In this document: positions 1 through 8,013 of the stretch, in pieces
Position numbering within the stretch: position 1 is the first letter of the stretch
Layout of the letters: the number at the start of each line of letters is the position of its first letter
Source of the DNA: JAUWQU01 sp964605095
Lineage (GTDB): Bacteria > Planctomycetota > Phycisphaerae > SM23-33
Reading direction: 5' to 3'
DNA length: 16,600 nt
NCBI GenBank assembly: GCA_964605095.1
Contig: CAZSBS010000093.1
Coordinates: 1-16,600, forward strand
Position numbers and translations under genes: made by a program
The notes under the pieces: model-generated
What the model was told of the DNA's origin: nothing
Databases searched by the model: none
The model's input: the letters and a program-made list of their open reading frames with translations, nothing else

Positions 1-690
1 TGGCGGCAGCTTGCGGCGCCGCTGGTGGCGCCGTCGCTGCTGGCCAGCGACTTTGCGCGCCTGGGCGAGCAGATCGGCATTCTCACAGCCGCCAGGTGCG
101 AGGTGCTGCACGTCGACGTGATGGACGGGCATTTCGTGCCCAACCTGTCGATGGGCCCGCCGGTGGTAAAGTCCATCCGCGCCTGCACGGAGCTTCCGCT
201 GGACGTTCACATAATGGTGACCGATCCGGCCTGGTATATCGAACGGTTCGCCGAAGTCGGGGCCGACAGCATCACGTTCCACATCGAGGCCGCCGACGAG
301 CCTCGCCGGCTGATAGACCGGCTGCACGAGCTTGGGTTGGGGGCGGGCATTTGCCTGCGCCCGGGCACACCGGCTGAGGCTATCGCAAGGTTCGCCCGCG
401 AGGTGGATATTGTGCTGGTGATGACCGTCGAGCCGGGTTACGGCGGGCAGGAATTTATGGCGGACATGCTGGATAAGGTCGAGGCCGTTCGTGGTATGCT
501 GGATGCGGGCCAGCGGCTCGAGGTCGATGGCGGCATCGACCGGCACACCGGCTGGCTGTGCGCCGAGCGCGGCGCCGACGTGTTCGTGGCGGGCAGCCAC
601 ATACTCGGCCAGAGCGACATTGCCGCGGCCTTTGTAGCCATGAAACAGGCCGTGGTCGGTCATGAGCACCGGCCAACGGAAAACCAGTGA
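1..690 (+). CDS. rpe: Ribulose-phosphate 3-epimerase (5' end outside window)
   Basis: Interconverts D-ribulose 5-phosphate and D-xylulose 5-phosphate in the cytoplasmic pentose phosphate pathway. The frame is open from base 1 and no stop precedes the GTG at 25, so the gene probably begins just upstream of the window; the GTG at 25 lacks a clear ribosome binding site but would give a near full-length 221-residue protein. Numbered from that GTG, the TIM-barrel signatures are APSLLASDF (2-10), LHVDVMDGHFVPN (28-40), DVHIMV (60-65), MTVEPGYGGQEFM (133-145) and EVDGGI (166-171). The expected metal and catalytic residues are present as H29, D31, H62 and D168. The stop overlaps the GTG start of accD (GTGA at 687-690), which implies co-transcription and translational coupling. 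Identification is secure; only the start is uncertain. Confidence 0.93.
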   Translation, partial: WRQLAAPLVAPSLLASDFARLGEQIGILTAARCEVLHVDVMDGHFVPNLSMGPPVVKSIRACTELPLDVHIMVTDPAWYIERFAEVGADSITFHIEAADEPRRLIDRLHELGLGAGICLRPGTPAEAIARFAREVDIVLVMTVEPGYGGQEFMADMLDKVEAVRGMLDAGQRLEVDGGIDRHTGWLCAERGADVFVAGSHILGQSDIAAAFVAMKQAVVGHEHRPTENQ

Positions 691-1565
691 GTGCAAAAAT
701 GGCGAAAGACCCCGACCCCGTAGTTCCGTTCGACCCGTCCGTATTCGAGGGTCCTGCCCTCCGCAAGAAGCGAGATGTGCCCGACGGCCTGTGGATGCGC
801 TGCCCCGACTGCGAGGGGATGCTCTACCGAAAGGTCGTCGCGGAGAACCTCGAAGTCTGCCCGACGTGCAATTACCATTTCCGCATCCCGGCCAGGCAGC
901 GGATCGTGCAACTGGCCGACACCGACAGCTTCGAGGAACTCTTCACCGACATCCTGCCGGACGACCCGCTGAACTTCACCTGGCGCGAGCAAAAGTACGG
1001 CGAGTACCTGAAGGAATACCAGACCAAGGCCGGCACCGACGAGGGAGTGCTGACCGGCGTGGCATACATCAAGGGCCGGCGAGCTGCACTTGGTGTAATG
1101 AACGGCGAGTTCATCATGGGCTCGATGGGCTCGGTCATCGGCGAGAGACTCACGCTGCTCATCGAGAAGGCCACGGCTGAGAAGCTGCCGCTGATAGTCG
1201 TATGCACTTCCGGCGGCGCCCGCATGCACGAGGGCGCCCTTAGCCTGATGCAGATGGCCAAGACCTCAGCCGCGCTGGGGCGTTTCGACGATGCGGGCGG
1301 GCTTTACATCACCATCCTCGCCGACCCGACCACCGGCGGCACGACCGCCAGCTTCGGCATGCTTGGCGACGTGATCATCGCCGAGCCGGGCGCGCTTATC
1401 GGCTTCGCCGGGGCTCGCGTCATCGCCAACACCCTCCGCACCGAACTGCCCGAGGGCTTCCAGAAGGCCGAGTTCCTCCTGGAGCACGGCTTTATCGACC
1501 GCATAGTCCAACGCAAAGAGCTGCGCAGCGAGCTTGCAAGGCTGATCGACTACTGCGAAGCCTGA
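687..1565 (+). CDS. accD: Acetyl-CoA carboxylase carboxyltransferase subunit beta
   Basis: Beta half of the carboxyltransferase that moves CO2 from biotin-BCCP to acetyl-CoA, giving malonyl-CoA for fatty acid synthesis; it works with AccA, which is not in the window. The 292-residue length is close to E. coli AccD (about 304). A four-cysteine zinc ribbon sits at C39/C42 and C58/C61, ahead of the crotonase-like domain. SGGARMHEG (175-183), PTTGGTTASF (214-223) and GFAGARVI (239-246) are the acyl-CoA and biotin pocket signatures. The GTG at 687 overlaps the rpe stop by 4 bp; an ATG at 699 in the same frame (MAKDPDPVV) is an alternative with no better RBS. The usual folC neighbour is absent downstream; an unrelated exported cytochrome follows after 46 bp. 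Confidence 0.96.
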   Translation: MSAKMAKDPDPVVPFDPSVFEGPALRKKRDVPDGLWMRCPDCEGMLYRKVVAENLEVCPTCNYHFRIPARQRIVQLADTDSFEELFTDILPDDPLNFTWREQKYGEYLKEYQTKAGTDEGVLTGVAYIKGRRAALGVMNGEFIMGSMGSVIGERLTLLIEKATAEKLPLIVVCTSGGARMHEGALSLMQMAKTSAALGRFDDAGGLYITILADPTTGGTTASFGMLGDVIIAEPGALIGFAGARVIANTLRTELPEGFQKAEFLLEHGFIDRIVQRKELRSELARLIDYCEA

Positions 1566-1595
1566 TGCGCGTTCCGACCGCACAGGAGAAGTCAG

Positions 1596-1619
1596 ATGAA
1601 AGAGATTTGCCATGCGTAA
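1596..1619 (+). CDS. Possible 7-codon leader ORF ahead of the HzsA-like gene
   Basis: The best Shine-Dalgarno in the accD/HzsA-like gap, AGGAG at 1584-1588, is spaced 7 nt from an ATG at 1596 and not from the large ORF's ATG at 1612. That ATG opens a 7-residue frame, MKEICHA, ending at TAA 1617-1619, which overlaps the start of the large ORF in another frame. It could be a translationally coupled leader peptide, or an incidental ATG with the large ORF initiating from the weaker GAAAGAGA just upstream of 1612. Nothing but the RBS geometry supports its translation. Confidence 0.25.
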   Translation: MKEICHA

Positions 1620-4476
1620 CGGACTATCGCGAGATTCCGCCGGACTGGGCGAAGCCCCGGGCACATTCGTCGCTTTGCTGCTCTGGTCCGTGTTATCGCT
1701 TCCATCGCTTGCGGTTTCGCCTGCCGCTCCATCGCTTGCGGTTTCGCCTGCGGAAAGAAAGAGAATCGCCGAGAGTCAGTTGCTCTCGCGACTCGACGCG
1801 CCGCTGTTGTTCGTGAAGCGTCACTCCTATCAAGGCATTCACATATACGACACGTTCTACAAGTGGCCGCCGGGGGGCGGCGGGATCTACGTGCTCGAAA
1901 ACCCCAGCGATCCTGGCGAGAAGCGGAAGATCCGCGCCGTCATCGACGAATCTTCGCCAAACTCGCTGGGCAAGGGGGTGTACTCGCACCCCGATCTTTC
2001 ATGGGACGCCGGCAGGCTGCTCTTCTGTTACAAGGGCGAGCCGAATGGCAGCACGAAGATCTACGAGATCGGGATAGACGGCAAGGGGCTGCGGATGGTA
2101 TCGGACCCGACGCCCCAAGTCTCCTGCTACAAAGGAGCGCATGCCGGGCTGCACGACGTCTGGCCGACTTATCTGCCCGATGGGCGGATCGTCTTCTCCT
2201 CGACTCGCGCCGCCGGACTGGTTCCCTGCGCCAACTCGGGCGTTGCCATCCTGCACGTCATGAACGCCGACGGCTCCGACATCCACCCGATCTCGGTGAA
2301 CCCAGAAACGGAGTTCGACCCGGCCATCCTGCCGGACGGGCGGATAGTTTTCGGCCGGTGGGAATACGTCGACAAGAACGCGCTGACCATCCAGTCGCTT
2401 TGGACGATTTATCCCGACGGCTCGAACGAGACGGCCATGTATGCGAATAACATGGTGTTTCCCGAGGCGACGCTGGACGTGCGTCCCGTTCCCGGATCCC
2501 ACCTGGTGGCCGTGACGTTCGCCAAGCACAACAGCACTCCTCGCGGCTCGATCGCCATGATCGATCCGCTTATGGGCAAGAACGATCCCAACGCCGCCTA
2601 CAATTTCGAGCATCCGAAAGATCCGCTTTACGACCGGGGCGACTCATGCGAGCCGTATCCGCTCGATGAGAATACGGTCGTATTCAGCGGCAGGCCGCCA
2701 GGCAGCAACCGCAACGTCATCGAGATGATCGACCGTCAGGGCCAGCGTGTAACGGTGCTGTCAGACCCCGGCATTTGCCTGCATTCGCCGATGCTCGTCA
2801 AGCCTCGCCAGGTTCCCGAGAGGTTGCCCGACAGCGTCGAGCGAGGGCGGAAGCGCGGCGCGTTTTTCGTGCAGGACGTCTATGCGGGCCTTGCGGGCAT
2901 CAAGCCAGGTGAGGCGAAATGGCTGAGGGTGATTGAAGAGACTTCCCGCGTCAGCGCGAGCCCAGGCAGCAGTAACCCTTTCAATCAGACTTTCCTCGTC
3001 AGCGCCGCCCTGGCCTTCGCGACGAAGATATACCACGGCATTACCCCGATCAACGAGGACGGCTCGGTTCACTTCGAAGCCCCCGCCGGGCGGGCGCTTT
3101 ACTTCCAGGTGCTGGACAAGGACATGCGCCTTATCCAGAGCATGCGGACGTTCATCCAGGCCGTGGGGGGCACCACCCGCTCCTGCATCGGCTGCCATGA
3201 GGATAAGTCCAGCGTGCCAAAATACGGGAAAGGATCCGTCCGTGGCGAGCCGGTAAAACTCAGGCCGGAATCATGGGGCACCGGGTACATGGACTATCCC
3301 GGCATGATCCAGCCCGTCTGGGACAAGCACTGCGTCAGTTGCCACGGAGGAGAAAAGGGATTCGAGGCCAGGCTCGACTTGACCGGCGGATGGACGACCC
3401 ATTTCAGCAACAGCTATGAGAACCTGGCCGATCGGCGGGAGACCCAGCTCACCGCTTACCTGATCGACGGGATCGACTGCATGAACGGCACGGCTTTCTG
3501 GTCCTGCCGGATGTTCAAGCCCCGAAGCTTCGGTTCGGCGACGGCCCCGCTTGCAAAGGTCATAATGAGCGGCCACAAAGGGCGCATCCCGAAGATGACC
3601 GCCGTAGAGCGAGACCTGGTCATGGCCTGGATCGACTGCAACGGGCTGTACTACGGCACCTGGGACTACACCTCCCACGGCTACGCGCTGGACGCCTGGG
3701 GCGCAACCGCCAAGCAGCTTCAGGCGGAGATGGTCAAGGCCAAGTGCACCGATTGCCACGGCAAGGGCATCGGCGGCGACTGGATCAACCTGCAAGAGCC
3801 TGAGATGAGCCGCATACTTCGCGCGCCGCTGGCGGCCGACGCAAATGCAAACGCAAAAGGCTTCGGCACGGCGATATGCCGGAACCACAAAATGGACCCG
3901 ATGCGAATCCGGACCCGCCTTCTGCGCAACGGCTACGCCCATGCGGTGCAGCCGCTTGAGGCATTTGCCCCGCAGCCGGTCCCGCCGATCCAGGGAGGTT
4001 CCAAACCCCAGCCGAGCTTCCAATCGACCGACAACCCCCATTACCAGGCGATGCTGGAAATAATCCGCAAGGGCCGGCAGACAGCCCTGTCCACACCGAG
4101 AGTCGACATGCCTGGAGCCCAGGTGATCGCTGGCCGCGATCGGATGTTCATCCCGCCGCCGGTGCCCGCCCAGGCGCCCGTGCCAGAGGCACAGGTCGAT
4201 GGCAGCGGCGCGGTTCTGCTGCAATGGGAGCGCTCGGCGAGAACCATCGGGCTGGAAGCTCAAATCCACCGCGGCCCCGCGAAAGACTTCGTTCCGTCCG
4301 AGCGGACGCTCATCGCCCAGACGCCTCTCGCGCATTACGTGGACCGGGAAGCGCCCGCCGGCAATCAGCATTACGCCCTCATCCTGCGCAACGAGGCAAC
4401 TTGCAGCAAACCGTCATTCATCACGGTGGAGGTGCCAAAGCCCGCCGTGCAGGTCAAGTCCGCAAGCCGGTCCTGA
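1612..4476 (+). CDS. Exported HzsA-related protein: TolB-like propeller, three c-type haem sites, Fn3-like C-terminus
   Basis: A 954-residue protein resembling the Planctomycetota family called HzsA-related, after the alpha subunit of anammox hydrazine synthase. Residues 19-37 are a hydrophobic signal segment followed by an in-frame duplicated PSLAVSPA. Residues of about 60-420 look like a TolB/PD40 propeller, with LPDGRIVF at 188-195 and LPDGRIVFG at 240-248. Three CxxCH haem c motifs follow: CIGCH (525-529), CVSCH (574-578) and CTDCH (712-716). The conserved QSTDNPHYQAMLEIIRKG region starts near 802, and about 855-945 reads as a fibronectin-III-like domain. It is presumably periplasmic and needs cytochrome c maturation. 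No hzsB/C-like gene is adjacent, so hydrazine synthesis is not implied and the substrate is unknown. The family call is moderately sure, the architecture strongly supported. Confidence 0.75.
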   Translation: MRNGLSRDSAGLGEAPGTFVALLLWSVLSLPSLAVSPAAPSLAVSPAERKRIAESQLLSRLDAPLLFVKRHSYQGIHIYDTFYKWPPGGGGIYVLENPSDPGEKRKIRAVIDESSPNSLGKGVYSHPDLSWDAGRLLFCYKGEPNGSTKIYEIGIDGKGLRMVSDPTPQVSCYKGAHAGLHDVWPTYLPDGRIVFSSTRAAGLVPCANSGVAILHVMNADGSDIHPISVNPETEFDPAILPDGRIVFGRWEYVDKNALTIQSLWTIYPDGSNETAMYANNMVFPEATLDVRPVPGSHLVAVTFAKHNSTPRGSIAMIDPLMGKNDPNAAYNFEHPKDPLYDRGDSCEPYPLDENTVVFSGRPPGSNRNVIEMIDRQGQRVTVLSDPGICLHSPMLVKPRQVPERLPDSVERGRKRGAFFVQDVYAGLAGIKPGEAKWLRVIEETSRVSASPGSSNPFNQTFLVSAALAFATKIYHGITPINEDGSVHFEAPAGRALYFQVLDKDMRLIQSMRTFIQAVGGTTRSCIGCHEDKSSVPKYGKGSVRGEPVKLRPESWGTGYMDYPGMIQPVWDKHCVSCHGGEKGFEARLDLTGGWTTHFSNSYENLADRRETQLTAYLIDGIDCMNGTAFWSCRMFKPRSFGSATAPLAKVIMSGHKGRIPKMTAVERDLVMAWIDCNGLYYGTWDYTSHGYALDAWGATAKQLQAEMVKAKCTDCHGKGIGGDWINLQEPEMSRILRAPLAADANANAKGFGTAICRNHKMDPMRIRTRLLRNGYAHAVQPLEAFAPQPVPPIQGGSKPQPSFQSTDNPHYQAMLEIIRKGRQTALSTPRVDMPGAQVIAGRDRMFIPPPVPAQAPVPEAQVDGSGAVLLQWERSARTIGLEAQIHRGPAKDFVPSERTLIAQTPLAHYVDREAPAGNQHYALILRNEATCSKPSFITVEVPKPAVQVKSASRS
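1701..1751 (+). repeat. Two copies of a 24-bp direct repeat in the signal-peptide region
   Basis: A 24-bp sequence beginning TCCATCGCTTGCGG is perfectly repeated at 1701-1724 and 1728-1751. The 27-bp period keeps frame and duplicates nine residues (PSLAVSPAx) at the signal-peptide cleavage region of the HzsA-like protein. Perfect identity suggests a recent slippage duplication. Confidence 0.9.
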
Positions 4477-4532
4477 AAGTCCTCCGCACCAAGCTCGACC
4501 AGTGGCTTCCAGAAAGCACGAAGGGCCGGCTA

Positions 4533-4548
4533 TCCCGGCTCGCCGGGA
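4533..4548. terminator. Short GC hairpin in the convergent intergenic region
   Basis: TCCCGG-CTCG-CCGGGA forms a perfect 6-bp stem with a 4-nt loop in the 157-bp gap between the convergent HzsA-like and rne genes. It lies where a bidirectional terminator would be expected, but there is no T-tract on either side, so intrinsic termination is doubtful. I see nothing else in 4477-4633. Confidence 0.25.
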
Positions 4549-4633
4549 CTATCGCCCCATTCGAGGCTCATTGCTGCGCGCAAGCCTTGCCTCAAGCCGG
4601 GCTGTCGGATTTGTCGGCGTTGGCGGGCGGCGC

Positions 4634-7255
4634 CTAGGCCGATGTTGCAGCCTTCTTTGCTCGCCTGCGTCGGGGCCGCTTTGCGGCGGGCCTGGCTTTT
4701 TCCGCTGCGCCAGCCTGGCTGTCGCCTGAGGGCTTTTCGCCTGCCACAGCCGGCGCGATTGGGGCGGCAGTCTCGGCCGGGGGCGGAGTTGCCTTCGCGG
4801 CGGCCTTCGGTCGCCTCGGCGGCCTCGGTCGCCTGGGTTTCTTGGCGGCGGCAGGCTTGGCCGGCCCCTCGGGCCCCTTATGGGGAGCTTTTGCCTCGGT
4901 TGCCGCCCCCACTGGCGCAGCCTGTTGCCACGGCTGGCCGGGCGCCGGGGCCTGGGCATGGCCCTTGCCTTCGCCAGGCTCTTGCCCCGCGGCGTGCTGA
5001 GGCTGCCGCTGGGCTGTAGGCTGGCCTTGGGGCTGCTGAGCCCCTGCCCCAACGGGCTCACCGGTGTGGCTTTTGTGGCGACGGCGACGACGGTGCTTCT
5101 TCTTGACCGCACCCTCTTCGCCAACCTGCGGCGTCTGACCCTCCGCGGCCGGGGGTTGGGGTTGCTGCGGCTGCGGCTGCGGTTGTGGCCTGGGTTGAGC
5201 AGCCTGGCCTGAGGCGCCTTGAGGCTGCGCAGGCTGCTGGGCGGCGGGCGCCTGGGCGCCTTCAGCGACGCCATCGCGGCGCCGGTGCTTACGGCCTCCG
5301 CGCCGGCCTCGACGCTTCTTCTTGACTTCCCCGGCCGGGCCATCTATGCCCTCGTGGTCCGCGGTCTGGATCGCCGCCGAGGCTGCCGAGGCTGCCGAGG
5401 CTGCCTCCAACTCGCCAGGCTCCTGGCCGACAGCCGGGGCTTGCGGGTCGGCTTCGCCCTCGTCCTGATCGGCCAGGTCGGTAGCGCTGATCATGCGGTC
5501 GAGTTCGGCGTCTTCATCGTCAAAGTACGGGATTTCGCAGACCTCAATCTTGTCGAAGTCGATTTCGCCATGGTCGGCTTGCGGGGCCGCCGGGGCAGGC
5601 AGGGCTCCCGTTCCCGCCGGCGCAGCCGGCTGGGCTTCTCCCTCGGCCTGGGCTGGTGCTGCCGGGGGCGGCACCTGCGAAATGGGAATCGTCTGAAGTG
5701 TTGTTCGCTCGGGCTTGCCTACGGTGGGGTTTTCCCACGCCACGGGCGCGCCGCGTGGGTTGGTGCAATGTATGGTCCCATTGCCGGCCCCAACTTCCGC
5801 GTCGGCCCGGACGACGATGGCTTTGCCCGTCGCGGCCTCGACTCGCGCAATCTCCAGCCGCTGGCGATTCAGCAGGAAGTGAGCCACTTCCGGCGGCACG
5901 ACGGCCTCGATGTGTGCCACGTTGGCATCGACGCTGGCGCGCTGGATGTCCCGCATGATCCGCAGGCTCAGCGATTCCTCGCTCTGGACAATGCCGAGCC
6001 CGTCGCAGCGCAGGCAGCGGTTGAAGTAGCTCTGCTTGAGCGACGGCCCGAGGCGCTGCCGCGTCAGTTCGATGATGCCGAAAGCGCTGGTCCGCAGGAC
6101 CTTCGTCTTGGCGCGGTCGGGCTTCATGGCGTCCTTGAGGGTCTTCTCGAGCAGGCGGCGGTTCTTCTCCTCGCGCATGTCGATGAAGTCGATGATGATC
6201 ACCCCGCCCATGTCACGAAGCCGAAGCTGCCGGGCGATTTCCCTGGCCGCCTGGAGGTTGATATTCAGCGCGGTGGTCTCGGCGTCGGAGTGCTGGCGGA
6301 ACCGCCCGGAGTTCACGTCGATGGCAACCAGCGCCTCGGCCTGGTCGAATATCAGCGAGCCTCCCATCGGCAGCTCGACGCGCCGGGCGTGGATCTTCTC
6401 GATCTCCACCTCCAGCCCCGACTCGTAGTACAGGCCCTCCTGGCCCGTGTAGAGCTCCACCGAGTGCTTGCCGCGCGGCACAGCCACGTTGAGGAACTGC
6501 TCGACCTGTCTGGCAACGGCGGGGCTGTCGCAGATGACCCGCTCGATCTCCGCGCTGTAGATGTCGCGGATGGTCCGGGTGACCAGGTCGGACTCCCGGT
6601 AGATCTCCGACGGGATGCGCGCCCGCTTGATCTGCTGCTTAACGGCCTTCCACAGGCGAAGCAGGTAGTTCAGGTCGCGTTGGAGCTCGCGCTTGGGGCG
6701 GTCTATTCCGGCGGTGCGGACGATGAAGCCCATGTCCGGCGGCAGCACCAGTTCGCCCAGGGCCGATCGGGCCTTGTTGCGGGCATCCTCGTCCTCGACC
6801 TTGCGGGAGACCCCCAGGTGGCTCATGCCGGGCATCATCACAAGCAGCCGGCCCGGGATCGACAGGTACGTCGTCATCGTCGGGCCCTTGGTGCCGATAC
6901 CCTCCTTGATCATCTGCACGACCACCTCCTGCCCGCGCCGCAGACATTCCTGAATCGGCGGGCGGTAGTGGTACGACCTCTTCTGGCCGACGCTCTCGAC
7001 AGCGCGTTTGCTCTTGGGGAAATACGTCGGGTTGATGTCCGAGATGTGCAGGAACCCGTTCTTGCCAAGCCCGATGTCCACGAACGCGGCCTGGATGGCT
7101 GACTCGACGTTTGTCACGCGGGCCTTGTAGATGTTCCCCACTCGGCTCGCCGTGGAGGTCCGCTCGACGTAGAGTTCCTCAAGCCCCTCGTCGGAGACGA
7201 CGGCTATTCGGCATTCCTGCCCTTGGACGGTGTTAATCAGCATTTGTTTCGGCAT
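4634..7255 (-). CDS. rne: Ribonuclease E/G with long disordered arginine-rich tail
   Basis: Endoribonuclease of the Rne/Rng family for mRNA decay and rRNA processing. An S1-like domain covers about 35-125 (GNIYKARVTNVE, FVDIGLGKNGFLHISD). The DNase-I-like catalytic core has the two metal-binding aspartates at D313 (AIDVNSGR) and D356 (IIIDFIDM). The Zn-link CxxC is C414/C417 (CLRCDGLG). After about residue 500 comes a 370-residue Ala/Pro/Gln-rich tail with an acidic island (562-590), an (AAS)3 run, a PQ run near 691-701 and four basic clusters at 645-661, 718-730, 805-818 and 859-868. Such tails usually bind RNA, membrane or degradosome partners. At 873 residues it is longer than RNase G (489) and shorter than E. 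coli RNase E (1061). The ATG at 7255 has AAAGGG at 7260-7265. It lies 113 bp downstream of the DUF2344 gene, a common pairing. Confidence 0.93.
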   Translation of the reverse strand: MPKQMLINTVQGQECRIAVVSDEGLEELYVERTSTASRVGNIYKARVTNVESAIQAAFVDIGLGKNGFLHISDINPTYFPKSKRAVESVGQKRSYHYRPPIQECLRRGQEVVVQMIKEGIGTKGPTMTTYLSIPGRLLVMMPGMSHLGVSRKVEDEDARNKARSALGELVLPPDMGFIVRTAGIDRPKRELQRDLNYLLRLWKAVKQQIKRARIPSEIYRESDLVTRTIRDIYSAEIERVICDSPAVARQVEQFLNVAVPRGKHSVELYTGQEGLYYESGLEVEIEKIHARRVELPMGGSLIFDQAEALVAIDVNSGRFRQHSDAETTALNINLQAAREIARQLRLRDMGGVIIIDFIDMREEKNRRLLEKTLKDAMKPDRAKTKVLRTSAFGIIELTRQRLGPSLKQSYFNRCLRCDGLGIVQSEESLSLRIMRDIQRASVDANVAHIEAVVPPEVAHFLLNRQRLEIARVEAATGKAIVVRADAEVGAGNGTIHCTNPRGAPVAWENPTVGKPERTTLQTIPISQVPPPAAPAQAEGEAQPAAPAGTGALPAPAAPQADHGEIDFDKIEVCEIPYFDDEDAELDRMISATDLADQDEGEADPQAPAVGQEPGELEAASAASAASAAIQTADHEGIDGPAGEVKKKRRGRRGGRKHRRRDGVAEGAQAPAAQQPAQPQGASGQAAQPRPQPQPQPQQPQPPAAEGQTPQVGEEGAVKKKHRRRRRHKSHTGEPVGAGAQQPQGQPTAQRQPQHAAGQEPGEGKGHAQAPAPGQPWQQAAPVGAATEAKAPHKGPEGPAKPAAAKKPRRPRPPRRPKAAAKATPPPAETAAPIAPAVAGEKPSGDSQAGAAEKARPAAKRPRRRRAKKAATSA
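5377..5403 (-). repeat. Three 9-bp tandem repeats in the rne tail
   Basis: CCGAGGCTG occurs three times in tandem on the + strand. On the coding strand it encodes the AAS triplets at about residues 618-627 of the Rne tail, a sign of slippage growth in a disordered region. Confidence 0.85.
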
Positions 7256-7332
7256 GTTGCCCTTTCAGGTGGCGGCTTCGGATCGGCAGGGTGTTTTAGC
7301 AACACTTGGCGGAACTTGTTCGCGTGCGCCGA

Positions 7333-7350
7333 GCCGGTCCCAAGACCGGC
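7333..7350 (-). promoter_or_regulatory. Hairpin in the DUF2344-rne intergenic leader
   Basis: A perfect 7-bp inverted repeat, GCCGGTC and GACCGGC with a 4-nt loop, lies 19 nt after the DUF2344 stop and 78 nt before the rne ATG. No T-tract follows on the - strand, so it is more likely a structured rne leader element or a processing/stability site than a terminator. A weaker GTGTT/AACAC pair (7291-7305) lies closer to rne. Function is inferred from position only. Confidence 0.35.
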
Positions 7351-7368
7351 CCGTGGTTGGCCTGGGCG

Positions 7369-8013
7369 TCACAGGTCGTACTGGACGTTCGTGCGGACCA
7401 GCCTTGCCAGGTCCGTTCGCCCGTCGAGCCCGACGGCCTCGAGCACCTCGCCCGGACGAGCCCAGACCTGTCCGTCGGACACCAGCGAGAACCGCAGGCG
7501 CCCATCTTCCAGGCGAAGGTCTCGAACGAGGGCTTTGAGGCCGATGGTCCTGACGCGGCGGGCCTTGGCGGAGCCCCGGGGTCCTTTGGGCGACTGGTCC
7601 ACGCCCCGCTCAACCGGCCAGGCGTCGGCCTGGTTGAACTTCGCGGCAAGCTCGGCCAGTTTGGCCTGCCCGGCTTGCTCGATGGGCGCCTCGTAATCCA
7701 CGCGCCGCACCTGCGGCGGCGCCTTGGCCTGCAATACCTCGGCGCGGGTGAACGTCATTCCGCCGGGACTCTGCGCGTTGAGCAGGCCCAGGAGTTTCTC
7801 TGCCGGCATCGGCCGGGTCAACTGCATGACGGCCAGGTCGGCCAGGGAGGCCACGCCTACGGGCCTCGGACATGCAAGCGACAGAACCGGATGCGGGTTG
7901 AAGCCCTGGGTGTACTTTACAGGCAGGCACGCCCTGGCAGCGGCGCGTTCAACAGCCCGGACGGTATCCCTGTGCGACAGGAACCGCAGGTCGGACTCAA
8001 TCACCAACCACAA
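7369..8013 (-). CDS. DUF2344 / TIGR03936-type radical-SAM-linked protein, 5' end uncertain
   Basis: Matches the family of proteins linked to, or fused with, a radical SAM enzyme and often found just before rne/rng; molecular function is not established. Signatures numbered from TTG 8013 are LRFLSHRD (9-16) and YTQGFNPHPVLS (34-45); the C-terminal end (WARPGEVLEAVGL) also fits. There is no ATG or GTG at the expected N-terminus: the frame has TTG at 8013 and 8007, and only the latter has a sensibly spaced GGGGA. The family's first strand seems to begin upstream (QKWGLWLVIESDLRFLSH), so either start cuts into the domain. An overlapping frame with an excellent RBS starts at 8177 (separate entry), suggesting a frameshift. 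No radical SAM partner is adjacent; the array and ptsI lie upstream instead. Confidence 0.8.
   Translation of the reverse strand: MWLVIESDLRFLSHRDTVRAVERAAARACLPVKYTQGFNPHPVLSLACPRPVGVASLADLAVMQLTRPMPAEKLLGLLNAQSPGGMTFTRAEVLQAKAPPQVRRVDYEAPIEQAGQAKLAELAAKFNQADAWPVERGVDQSPKGPRGSAKARRVRTIGLKALVRDLRLEDGRLRFSLVSDGQVWARPGEVLEAVGLDGRTDLARLVRTNVQYDL

Noticed and set aside
1565..1816. 83-codon + strand ORF overlapping the accD stop
   Set aside because: Overlaps the signal-peptide region of the HzsA-like gene in another frame and has Arg-rich composition typical of out-of-frame GC-rich DNA.
1612..4476. Genuine anammox hydrazine synthase subunit
   Set aside because: Haem motif count and domain composition differ and no hzsB/C-like genes adjoin; the name would overclaim.
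5219..7102. 627-codon open frame on the + strand
   Set aside because: Lies wholly antisense to the confidently identified rne gene; high GC keeps the antisense frame open and the translation has no recognisable domain.
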